Origin: Azospirillum thermophilum
Lineage (GTDB): Bacteria > Pseudomonadota > Alphaproteobacteria > Azospirillales > Azospirillaceae
Reading direction: 5' to 3'
Length of the DNA stretch: 64,000 nucleotides
Assembly (NCBI RefSeq): GCF_003130795.1
Contig: NZ_CP029352.1
Span: 175,001 to 239,000 of the forward strand
Shown here: piece by piece, positions 35,401 to 41,459 of the stretch
Layout of the letters: every line of letters begins with the position of its first letter
Position numbering within the stretch: the stretch's first letter is position 1
Notes under the pieces: model-generated
Databases searched by the model: none
What the model saw: the letters and a program-made list of their open reading frames with translations, nothing else
Told to the model about the DNA's origin: nothing
Position numbers and translations under genes: made by a program

Positions 35401-38400
35401 CCAACGGCATCACCCTCACCCAGGTGCAGGGCGACCTCAAGGCCGGCTCCATCGTCTCCACCGGCGGCGACGTGAAGGTCGTGGCGCTGAACGGCAGCGT
35501 CACCGACGCCAACCCGGTCCAGATCGACGTGGAGAACCAGAAGCGCCTCGCCCAGGTCTGGAAGGCGCTGAACCTGACGGAAAACCGCACCGAGACGGAA
35601 ACCGTCGCCGCCTACCAGAACCATGTGAAGGCGCAGTACCAGGAATACTGGAACATCCGCAGCGTCGCCTATTCCGGCGGCCACTTCGACCTGACCGGCA
35701 GGGCTCACTTCTTCAAGACGCAGGCGGCCGGGGCGCTCGGCAAGAGCAACCCGACCGACGCGGAGATCGCCGCCTGGGTCCAGGCCCGCTACGCCGAACT
35801 GACCGGCTTCTTCCAGCAGGAGGTGTTCGAAGGGGCGCCGCTGCCGGCGGCCTTCACCACCTACGACGCCAACTGGACCTACACGCTCGACCACGGATCG
35901 GCGCGGTACGCCGCGATGACGGCGGGCGCGCAGTGGAAGCAGTCCCAACTGCTCTACGCCGTCGACGCCAAGGCGGTGACGCCGGTCACGGGAACCAGCG
36001 TCCGCCGGGGCGAGCCCAACCTGTCGGGCGACAACGTGACGATCTCCGCCGCCCAGGGCGCCATCGGCAGCCCCGGCGCGCCGGTGGTCATCCATGTGCC
36101 GGTCAGCGGCGACTTCACCATCACCGACGCCCAGGCGGCGGCGCTGGCCGGTGCCGCACCGGGCGAGCTGACCACCGTCGAAAACGCCGACCACAGCCAC
36201 ACCATCACCATCGACAGCCCGAACCCGCTGTTCGTCAACGCGACCGGCCTGCTGCGGGCGACGGCCCTGCGCGACATCGTGCTGTCGGCCCCCGGAACCA
36301 TCCGCACCGACGGCATCACTTCCACCGGCAACGGCGACGTCAAGCTGACCGCCGGCAACGGCATCCAGCAGGTGGGGACGACGGACAGCATCTCCGGCAG
36401 CCGGATCAAGCTCGACGGCGGCAGCGGCAGCATCGGGTCGCTCGACAACCCGCTTCTGGTCACCGGCGTGTCGGGCTGGGTCGACCTCGCCACCGCGGCC
36501 GGCGACATCGCCATTGCCCGCAGGACCGGCGACCTCGTCATCGGCAACGCCTATGCGGGCGGCAAACTGCAGCTCGACGCCCGGGCCGGCTCGATCCTGT
36601 CGGAGTTCGACACCTCGCGCGAGGCCATCCACCTCCAGGCCGATTCCATCGACCTGACGGCGGCCAACGCCATCGGCGACTGGACGTGGCGCCTGTCGGT
36701 CGGGCTGGGCAACGGCGTCCTGAACGCGCGTGCCACCCGCGATGTCTTCATCCAGTCCTTCGCCGACACGCTGCGGATCGGCAACGCCTCCACCGACATG
36801 ACGCTGGTGCTTGGCGCGGCGAAGGACATGACCGTCACCGGCACCATCACGGCGCCGAACGTCGCTCTGGACGTCAAACGCGCCCTGTCTCTGGAGGCCG
36901 GCGCCGCCATCACCAACACGGTGCATCCGCTGGTCATCAAGGCGGGAAGCCTGTCCATGGCGGGCGGCAGCCGCATCTCGTCGGTTCAGGGCGTCGGGCT
37001 GGCGCTGAGCGGCGGCGCCACCATCGGTCAGGAGGGCGCCCCCGCCGCCACCATCACCGCCGCCGGCGCGCTGGACATCGGCAGCGGCAGCGGGGTCGTG
37101 ACCCTGCGCGGCGCCGGCACCACCCTGAAGAGCACGGGCAACCGCGTGTCGATGACGCTGGCCGGGTTCGACCAGGGCGAAGGCACGGCCATCCTGGCCC
37201 GCGACAGCCTGACGGTCACCGGCACCGGGGGCATGGCGCTCAACGGGGCGATGACGGGCGGCGACGTGACGCTGGCGGCGAATACGCTGTCCGGGACCGG
37301 CGCCCTGTCGGCGGCCGGGCTGCTGTCCCTGACCAGCGGCGGCGACGCCCGGCTGACCGGCGGCAGCCTTACCGCCGCGACCGTTCGGCTGCGCAGCACC
37401 GGCGGGGCCTTCGATACCGGGCTGGCGACCGTCTCCGGCACCACCGTGCGCATCGATGCCGCCACGGCGCTTCGTGTCGGCGGGGCGGTCAAGGCGAGCG
37501 GCGCGGTCACCCTGGCCGGAGACAGCCTGGCGCTGGACGCCGCCGTCACCGGTGCGACGATCGGCGCGACCGCCGCCGGGAACGGGGTCGTGAGGGGCAA
37601 CCTCAGCGGGACCAACGGCGTGACGCTCTCCGCCGGCGGCGACCTCGTTGTCGACACCGGGATCGAGGTGAGCAGCGCCTCGGGCGACGTGGCGCTGAGC
37701 GGGCGCTACCTCCGCCTGAACCATGGCAGCCGCGTGGCGGGCGGCACCTTGACGCTGACGACGACCGGGACCGGGGCCAACCTGGGCGAGGGGCTCGGCC
37801 CGGTGACGCTGAGCGCGCGCGGCGCGGCGACGCTGAGCTTCGCCGGCCTGACGGGTCTGGACGGCAGCATCACCACGGGCGGCGGCCTGATGCTGACGGC
37901 GGCGGGCGGCTTCGGTACGGCCGACAGGTCCGTCCTGCAGAGCCGGAGCGGCGACGTCTCGGTGACCGCCGCCTCCCTGGCGCTGACCGGCAGCACGCTC
38001 TCCGGCAAGGCGGTGACGCTGCGCGGCACCGCGGGCGATGTGGCGCTGGGCAGCAGCACCATCCAGGGCGAAACGGTGGTGCTGGAGGCGAAGGGCGCCC
38101 TCAGCAGCGCCGGGACGGTCGGTGCGACCGGCCAAGCCACCCTGACGGCCGGCGGTACCCTGAGCACCGCCGCCGGGGCGAAGGTCACGGGCGGCAGCGG
38201 CGACCTGACGCTGAGCGGTGCCAGCCTCACCCTTGGCGGCGACCATGCCGGCCGAGTGGTGACGCTGCGCGGCACCAGCGGTGCCGTGACCCTGGACGGC
38301 ACGCTCACCGCGGCCACGCTGGACGCGCGGGCGGTGGGGGCCCTGACGGCCCGCCGGGCCTTGGCGGTCGGCGGGGCGGCCTCGCTCCAGGGGGCGTCGG

Positions 38401-41400
38401 TGACCCTGGCCGGCCTGAGCGCCGCGACGGCGACCATCCAGGCGACCGGGGCGGTGACGCTGGCCGGGGCGGTCGCGGGCACCCAGGGCGTGACGGTGTC
38501 CACCACCGGCGACCTCGTTGTCGACACCGGGATCGAGGTGAGCAGCGCCTCGGGCGACGTGGCGCTGAGCGGGCGCTACCTCCGCCTGAACCACGGCAGC
38601 CGGGTGGCGGGCGGCGCCTTGACGCTGACGACGACCGGGGCCGGGGCCAACCTGGGCGAGGGGCTCGGTCCGGTGACGCTGAGCGCGCGCGGCGCGGCGA
38701 CGCTGAGCTTCGCCGGCGCGGCGGGGCTGGACGGCAGCCTCACCGCGGGCGACGGGCTGACGCTGACGGCGGCGGGCAGCTTCGGCACGGCCGACAGGTC
38801 CGTCCTGCAGAGCCGGAGCGGCGACGTCTCGGTGACCGCCGCCTCCCTGGCGCTGACCGGCAGCACGCTCTCCGGCAAGGCGGTGACGCTGCGCGGTACC
38901 GCGGGCGACGTGGCTCTGGGCAGCAGCGCCGTCCAGGGCGAGACGGTGGCGCTGGAGGCAAAAGGCGCGCTGAGCAGCACCGGGACGGTCGGCGCGACCG
39001 GCCAAGCCACCCTGACGGCCGGCAGCATGGCGCTGGGCGGCACGGTCACCGGCGGCAACGGCGTAAGCCTCACGGCCGGCGATGTGCTGAGCACCGCCGC
39101 CGGGGCGAAGGTCACGGGCGGCAGCGGCGACCTGACGCTGAGCGGGGCCAGCCTCACCCTTGGCGGCGACCATGCCGGCCGAGTGGTGACGCTGCGCGGC
39201 ACCAGCGGTGCCGTGACCCTGGACGGCACGCTCACCGCGGCCACGCTGGACGCGCGGGCGGTGGGGGCCCTGACGGCCCGCCGGGCCTTGGCGGTCGGCG
39301 GGGCGGCCTCGCTCCAGGGGGCGTCGGTGACCCTGGCCGGCCTGAGCGCCGCGACGGCGACCATCCAGGCGACCGGGGCGGTGACGCTGGCCGGGGCGGT
39401 CGCGGGCACCCAGGGCGTGACGGTGTCCACCACCGGCGACCTCGTGGTCGACACCGGGGGCGAGGTGAGCAGCGCCTCGGGCGACGTGGCGCTGAGCGGG
39501 CGCTACCTCCGCCTGAACCACGGCAGCCGGGTGGCGGGCGGCGCCTTGACGCTGACGACGACCGGGGCCGGGGCCAACCTGGGCGAGGGGCTCGGCCCGG
39601 TGACGCTGAGCGCGCGCGGCGCGGCGACGCTGAACTTCGCCGGCGCGGCGGGGCTGGACGGCAGCCTCACCGCGGGCGACGGGCTGACGCTGACGGCGGC
39701 GGGCAGCTTCGGCATGGCCGACAAATCCGTCCTGCAGAGCCGGAGTGGAGCCGTGTTGGTGACCGCCAGGAGCATGGCGTTGGGCGGCGGCACGGTGTCC
39801 GGCTACAGGGTGACGTTGCGCGGCACCGCGGGCGACGTGGCGCTCGGCAGCAGCACCGTCCAGGGCGATCTGATGGTGACGGTGGAGGCGAAAGGCGCGC
39901 TGAGCAGCACCGGGACGGTCAGCACGACCAACCTGCTTGCCCAGACGGGCGGCAGCCTGATCGCCCTGACAGGCGGCAGCCTGGCGCTGGGCGGCACGGT
40001 CAGCGGTGCGCGGGTGAGCGCCACCGCCACCGACGCCGTCGCGCTGACCGGCGCGATCACCGGAAGCATCAGCGTGAACGTCACGGCCGGATCCACCGTG
40101 ACGGGCGCCGGAGGGACGGCGATCACGGGTGGCAGCACCGTGACGGTGAGAGGGGGAAGCCTCGCTCTCGATGGCGGCCTCGAAGCCAAGACGATCACAC
40201 TGGGCAGCACCAGTGGCGATGTGACCCTGGGCGGCACGCTCACTGCGACCACGCTGACCGCACGGGCGGCTGGGGCGCTGACGGCCCACCGGGCACTGGC
40301 GGTCGGCGGGACTGCCACGCTCCAGGGGGCGTCGGTGACGCTGGCCGGCCTGAGCGCCACGACCGCGGCCATCCAGGCGACCGGGCCGGTTGCCCCGGCG
40401 GGTGCCCGCGTCGTCCGGATCGCCGGGCTTGCCGCTGCGACGCTCGACCTCAGCGGTGGCGTCGTCACCATCGATGCCGCGCGGGTGACCCGTGCCACCA
40501 TCAACGCCGACCGCCTGCGGATCAACGACATGGAGGTCGGGGACGGCGTCATCCTGCGGTCCGGCGACATCGTCGCCACGCTGCGCCAGGCGGCGGGCGC
40601 CGCTGCCGATGGCCGGGATCTCAGCCTCCACATCGACGGGCTCGATCGCGGAGCGGGCAGCGCGGCGATGCGGATCACGGCGGTCGCCGTCGCCGGGGAG
40701 TTGAGCCGCCTGCGCACCGTCGTCTTCGACACGACAGCGGCGCGGGTGCGCTTCCAGAACAGCGACGTCGCCGGAACCATGCGGCTGAACGCCGCCGGCG
40801 TCGGCCTCTGGATGGACAACGCGGACGGAACGCCGGTCGCAGTGGATCGCCAGTACCACGCCCCGAACGGCATGTTCGACCTCGCCGTCGACAACGGAGC
40901 GGTGACGACCACGGCCGCCCGGATCGTCCGTCCGGCGCCATCCCCCGCACCGGTGGAGTCCGGCAGGACTTCGGCCGTGCCGCCAGCGGACCTGGGCTCG
41001 CTGGCGAGCCGGATGGTGTCGAGCGCCACGGCGGCGGCGGCCATTCCGTCGGACACCCCTGCGGGGACGCGGCCGGCGTTCGCTCCGGGCGGGGCACCGG
41101 GTGCCTTCTTCAACGCCGGCCTTCCGGCCGGCGGCCCGGCTGCTCCGGTCGTCTCGCTTGCCGCAGGGACGACCCTCGGCGTCAACCTCGGCGGCCTGGA
41201 GTACGGACGGCCAGGCGCTGGCGCTGCCGGCCAGGAGCCGGGCGCCGGACGGTCGGTGGCCGCGCCGGGGCAGGATCAAGGAATGCAGCCTTCCGCGCGG
41301 CAGCCGGAGGAGCCCGCCGCGGGCGTGATGACCGGCGGTTCGGCGAACGGGAACGGCGAGAAGCGCCGGACCGCCGCGGAAACGAGTCAGCCGGACGCGG

Positions 41401-41459
41401 ACCGCGAGTCCTCCGCAGGCAATTCCTCCAACCCGAAGAGTGAGCGTGACGGTGTCTGA
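23409..41459 (+). CDS. Giant two-partner-secretion exoprotein (TpsA, filamentous hemagglutinin-like)
   Basis: 6016 residues, preceded by gggagac. It has a long signal region of about 50 residues ending near AQAQQ. The TPS domain follows (about 55-290), with GIGFNSFSQFQVGAGNTANL and HVVFASPQGFVVGASGTVNV, typical of FhaB/HMW1 secretion domains. The rest is mostly glycine-, alanine- and threonine-rich beta-helix repeats in the style of LktA-type adhesins. About 290-residue near-identical repeats lie at about 4745-5450. A non-repetitive charged insert (about 4040-4200) contains NHVKAQYQEYWNIRSVAYSG. The tail is proline- and charge-rich, with no visible membrane anchor. It should be exported by Sec and threaded through the adjacent TpsB. 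Likely roles are adhesion or contact with roots or other cells. No toxin domain was recognised at the C-terminus. Confidence 0.9.
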   Translation: MVRKDQRRAAAPRHGACHLAASWRRVLMRSTALCPLIILAMAAGGPAQAQQAPASNLIVPDGRTATRLDVQGSKTDITTGTVNAGIGFNSFSQFQVGAGNTANLHLAPGTDHLVNIVRNGPAVVDGILNGYREGRIDGHVVFASPQGFVVGASGTVNVGALTVVTPPADYLDRAVGPNGAVDPALAQQLVTGSTPISPGGLVAVRGKINAPGGARLKGKRVEVAGSVKTGPQAALDPAFVAAVNTQGLAAGAGIVERNGAIEIVAEDDVALSGHLAADGGTGPAGAVHAAREVKITAGRDIAVAGTAAVTANANRDGATGGTVNLYARRDSKVEAGARIEAKGGRGGRGGFIEVSAAKTSELAGGSFDASAAGGTAGAVLFDPADLTVSRSIAVAGDVTLTADNSIVVAPGVTISSRNAVNGQSVGNSGTISLTAPNIRVSAGALLDASANNGFAGGDIRLIARSAGEAQMGRLTSATNISVAGTLRGANITLSAISTVKVEHTDGNLMLSGEAIGGDMPGLTAGLLAGQGSAGVSILGGAVISGTGNVTLEAANVVSVKEKAYNDEGSPVNVTALYGEAMASAETRIRAGATVGAGGTLTVRAANAVNLTVKAVSESSNESSYVDVTLAIGKADVRASAVIDSGASLSAGALNLLARNDGSFSVESNARAYDKGSIGMAAAMQYIDTDATAHLGASLTGASTVIVDAATTIKGLSTSAGTSAGTSSLGIFGTLGGDKARERIKGKFDQFQDAKDAVGTEGGDLSSPIKLGSAMALTVANQTVRADIEADPGYAAPSVAASKAIAVTGRLTVQGIHNKADSAAEAKGKDVTATLSAGIATGLYTNTNTAMVGQGVSLAAPVVGVGADTDLPLAVDVADILTWTKWDDFDTIKTRVMSLTDLPKMLTSYASATAQGKAEVNVGGAVNLFSLTNRTTAWVDDGARITTAPFTYDRTTRLETGWDAATGVSTYRTLTWADTVTVQARTAVTTIDIGGNISLSLQGTGGNEEGAAVGGATNIVTHRTTTNAGIGAGVVVDTLGGLWVKADTTNFLLAVSPTAGRGSGIGVNLILGLVTVGDATHASVSSETDIRATRVYVAADQAMNVWNAAGAFSMNKEASVGAAAAVNVLATDTVALVGDNGVYDPTERSAMSSGRRIRTQQLDVRALSDGVSGALAVAGTVTKNSNGSGKPEDDKADVEKKSGIGDKIKGLATSVKDKLVETFPGVVRVASEISAAIPSDPGGEPKPSDAQFGLAISGSGTVLLSAMNTRASVDGALVEKEEPWLKTNVQAVNNSFLLSLAGAGALTWSKSTSSQLNAAVAGAMAMSLSDNHTDAAITNSRIEKADSVLVQALNGGMNISIGLGLAVNNSSGESNLSGAGSVSVSLVRDTARAIIDGSTITGDPGNHANIDGAPGDYVNVTAYQRTDIGVGGGALFAGGKAGAGLAFTLAIVGDGIDAYGDPLNAAEAAIRSSTISAFDSVTVSALDVRRIGAGAAMGSAITENSAAGAFAHVDSAATNLAEIRESSVQATGAIAVLADGTASATLDHALAQDGKLATSADAFDFAGKTVDKNGLGSTIVSVAGVVQQGQNNVGLAYAGTSVRNRHSASIVTSTVTSSGGAVTVDARDSTLIVAAGMGAAVAQGSFAGLGTMTFNLVQNETTARIGSGFTEPGATVVAGTQVAARAKDATIIASTSGNVGYGGSIALGGAFSVNVLGSATVAEMARTIVTPGAGGLSVLADSSSQIWAAAIQGAFSKETALSGSGTGNNISNRLEATIRDVVADAPAANATVKVTDSSSIRSAAGAAAFSLNTAAVGAGLAVNRLGNTLAATVRGPDTNLAVRNLLVDAETRTEITTVAVGVAGTNMAAVAGSVATSILNTSVTAAIREGAVVTAENNVGVTASSIDRLDASGGGAGVALQYFGMGIGTAVNVVTGSTKAVIAEGATVTGKGQEPGDLLTVFDGGLTTALDLSRLDKTADTASRYAVTKMEGSTKKVGGVAVNAVSLQQVGSSAGSVGLAFNLIGSAALAASVSTNVLAGETLAQVDDSTVRGSNLDVLAGSQTYAASMVQGVAGGAGFSAAGAMQSTAFNRKTSATVTNSNVEVGGAAGIGATAAQASVAFNMGASVSLGGIAAGAIVTVFDALTEAYAGGSLIAADRIAINATSRNGLTAMGDTLSIGGIGVGGTLAVTHSTNRTHAYADAKDGNGMTLNARSLDIRADGDNHFLVQAVSASGGASAVAAMASVLYAGNETRAGLYNAWVYGAAPSSDVTVKAHDTLDVKAWAGALAVGGGSSVGVGANIVVGKSDVAAEIDGATLTDGIGAVTVTAQSDRSADVITLGGALDVDAGIGGSAALVLFGLGSAGDAYKVLDKDGQGTLTKAGGLSDTTALTTNNRSLSAQEKADIDARSHRNVAAAVTSGKANTTKARFDNSTLVGSGLYVSATDRTSTRNIVGGVGVGLSVGVGGAVGVTRVYNDVTAQSVGSSVLATTVDIRAGAGNLGDHAVDVIGIAGALGSVALGAAYADAAIDNRVTASLDAATGTGAGAVSVAAADDSTVSSKTYGAQLGLTAAGLSIARAGKDSAVQASVGGGSSRSVTGFNTLTVDAGESGAVIAESIAAAGGIGLSVTGSAAEARDRGKVAALIAADTAVVTGGAVSLHAHAAPDVRSHAIGANLSKVGMGASVALASLETQVTAATGDRSTITTPGAVTIAASAAPVSGRDSAHAEAYGGVGGLLLGANATDATARNSSAVRATTGTGSSITHGGLSVTATNTAVQTAKGLGVTVGGLLALGANLSTAESEMVTEVTLGTGSYRAVTGADGAVRAGTAVLLSAVGASTSIAESVAGTGGLIAGSASVATVKDDSRALTTIAGGSRKPDASPATLVEGSGVTAAAAHTATYRGHANSVQAAVAGMSGSLVENTLTADVGVVLGDNVRLYATRDAMVLDSRASVIQNNPLDRDGTPVSNAEGGAGGVVTGAAVASRTALNTQSRVEVGQGDELWAFGGAVLNGGKPLDINASTILSIADRAKLVTGGLIQMPEVSSTLTGSVSNAVSIGAGAHLNAIGNIGIGAYVDGTVTASALGKTYGLAGAISGTAKIGLTASQSVVVGPDADIWSWENASLAAGGRGDGSTGNRLHIAAYTDIYNGTPFAVKTDPYAESVVSSLNTMLLDERSKVRAVRDVRLTADQGDTDVYGSGNGTNPWLDLFGQKISDSKALLTATARMALRGVVDAGVLYDQSLVIDEAPNDPTRVVLTNGTNGWQAFATSGGVVDTDLRQRLQAFLTANPGQAAFYDHLLAGLPADQPYRAVVVSGLRAAPGNIVLRTSAMSDESRATLTAHGAPSIRIVNNSRHNLLLDGVHIADGSGGQVLFAGPLRRTGAPAGLTIVEDGKNQLPSVTILNTYDRTDAAPLLGLLGSVSNAHGAVTLENKSGDILQMGGMSALSLSVSAPRGSFTQRVDGIYQLGGVNLTQVVATDLANVGDLANLTRSLSILYQSSASRALDTPAFLAGSGLVTAGKVAIVADIIDVAGRIVSQQTYNYAVQFDRNDSALMATMNAARSAWLAGTGPRYTDITGTVLNGAALATAQYDAASDRILLKDIVSSTRSGGLPTANSVSTPGGTVRTVSLVGGGSVYLEGKIVNTLGSTFGPSGIEVQAGYGNLEVRNTTGRELVLGGIDVGGASTGRVTLVDRLKTDQQGRPLISMYEFTAGQGRTDYVGYDPARLTPVPVAGDTQQTRNLVYNPMAGAGFHYTYSAVAEVYRSGPELNDASVRWVSPWTKTFGPDLAVFTDPLGNSASALSQTHRTPGNGVDPIKYGLVDLQFWRRVGADAPINIRFTGNAAGNVTINSDANLIVGGDIRNGGGTTALSSSLGNVTSINNATITSQALAITAEKGVGLPGAALTVELTGNRLSAVAREGDIDLTVKAASLSAQIDAQTGNVRLTSNGEITGHDRAASGWGYDIHGRAVSLTTTGGGIGTGAAPLALLATERLDARATNGITLTQVQGDLKAGSIVSTGGDVKVVALNGSVTDANPVQIDVENQKRLAQVWKALNLTENRTETETVAAYQNHVKAQYQEYWNIRSVAYSGGHFDLTGRAHFFKTQAAGALGKSNPTDAEIAAWVQARYAELTGFFQQEVFEGAPLPAAFTTYDANWTYTLDHGSARYAAMTAGAQWKQSQLLYAVDAKAVTPVTGTSVRRGEPNLSGDNVTISAAQGAIGSPGAPVVIHVPVSGDFTITDAQAAALAGAAPGELTTVENADHSHTITIDSPNPLFVNATGLLRATALRDIVLSAPGTIRTDGITSTGNGDVKLTAGNGIQQVGTTDSISGSRIKLDGGSGSIGSLDNPLLVTGVSGWVDLATAAGDIAIARRTGDLVIGNAYAGGKLQLDARAGSILSEFDTSREAIHLQADSIDLTAANAIGDWTWRLSVGLGNGVLNARATRDVFIQSFADTLRIGNASTDMTLVLGAAKDMTVTGTITAPNVALDVKRALSLEAGAAITNTVHPLVIKAGSLSMAGGSRISSVQGVGLALSGGATIGQEGAPAATITAAGALDIGSGSGVVTLRGAGTTLKSTGNRVSMTLAGFDQGEGTAILARDSLTVTGTGGMALNGAMTGGDVTLAANTLSGTGALSAAGLLSLTSGGDARLTGGSLTAATVRLRSTGGAFDTGLATVSGTTVRIDAATALRVGGAVKASGAVTLAGDSLALDAAVTGATIGATAAGNGVVRGNLSGTNGVTLSAGGDLVVDTGIEVSSASGDVALSGRYLRLNHGSRVAGGTLTLTTTGTGANLGEGLGPVTLSARGAATLSFAGLTGLDGSITTGGGLMLTAAGGFGTADRSVLQSRSGDVSVTAASLALTGSTLSGKAVTLRGTAGDVALGSSTIQGETVVLEAKGALSSAGTVGATGQATLTAGGTLSTAAGAKVTGGSGDLTLSGASLTLGGDHAGRVVTLRGTSGAVTLDGTLTAATLDARAVGALTARRALAVGGAASLQGASVTLAGLSAATATIQATGAVTLAGAVAGTQGVTVSTTGDLVVDTGIEVSSASGDVALSGRYLRLNHGSRVAGGALTLTTTGAGANLGEGLGPVTLSARGAATLSFAGAAGLDGSLTAGDGLTLTAAGSFGTADRSVLQSRSGDVSVTAASLALTGSTLSGKAVTLRGTAGDVALGSSAVQGETVALEAKGALSSTGTVGATGQATLTAGSMALGGTVTGGNGVSLTAGDVLSTAAGAKVTGGSGDLTLSGASLTLGGDHAGRVVTLRGTSGAVTLDGTLTAATLDARAVGALTARRALAVGGAASLQGASVTLAGLSAATATIQATGAVTLAGAVAGTQGVTVSTTGDLVVDTGGEVSSASGDVALSGRYLRLNHGSRVAGGALTLTTTGAGANLGEGLGPVTLSARGAATLNFAGAAGLDGSLTAGDGLTLTAAGSFGMADKSVLQSRSGAVLVTARSMALGGGTVSGYRVTLRGTAGDVALGSSTVQGDLMVTVEAKGALSSTGTVSTTNLLAQTGGSLIALTGGSLALGGTVSGARVSATATDAVALTGAITGSISVNVTAGSTVTGAGGTAITGGSTVTVRGGSLALDGGLEAKTITLGSTSGDVTLGGTLTATTLTARAAGALTAHRALAVGGTATLQGASVTLAGLSATTAAIQATGPVAPAGARVVRIAGLAAATLDLSGGVVTIDAARVTRATINADRLRINDMEVGDGVILRSGDIVATLRQAAGAAADGRDLSLHIDGLDRGAGSAAMRITAVAVAGELSRLRTVVFDTTAARVRFQNSDVAGTMRLNAAGVGLWMDNADGTPVAVDRQYHAPNGMFDLAVDNGAVTTTAARIVRPAPSPAPVESGRTSAVPPADLGSLASRMVSSATAAAAIPSDTPAGTRPAFAPGGAPGAFFNAGLPAGGPAAPVVSLAAGTTLGVNLGGLEYGRPGAGAAGQEPGAGRSVAAPGQDQGMQPSARQPEEPAAGVMTGGSANGNGEKRRTAAETSQPDADRESSAGNSSNPKSERDGV
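37641..40400 (+). repeat. Long near-identical tandem repeats inside the TpsA gene
   Basis: Unit 1 is 37641-38510 (870 bp), unit 2 is 38511-39437 (927 bp) and unit 3 starts at 39438 and decays after about 39740; a further partial match lies near 40217-40385. Each unit starts with gacctcgt and encodes DLVVDTGIEVSSASGDVALS or close variants. Units 1 and 2 differ mainly by a 57-bp (19-residue) insertion. Near-identity at the DNA level implies recent duplication or gene conversion. The repeats are also a risk for assembly collapse. Confidence 0.85.

Noticed and set aside
37641..39760. Regular repeats that might suggest a CRISPR-like array
   Set aside because: The repeat units are 870-927 bp, keep one reading frame and encode beta-helix segments, so they are protein repeats.
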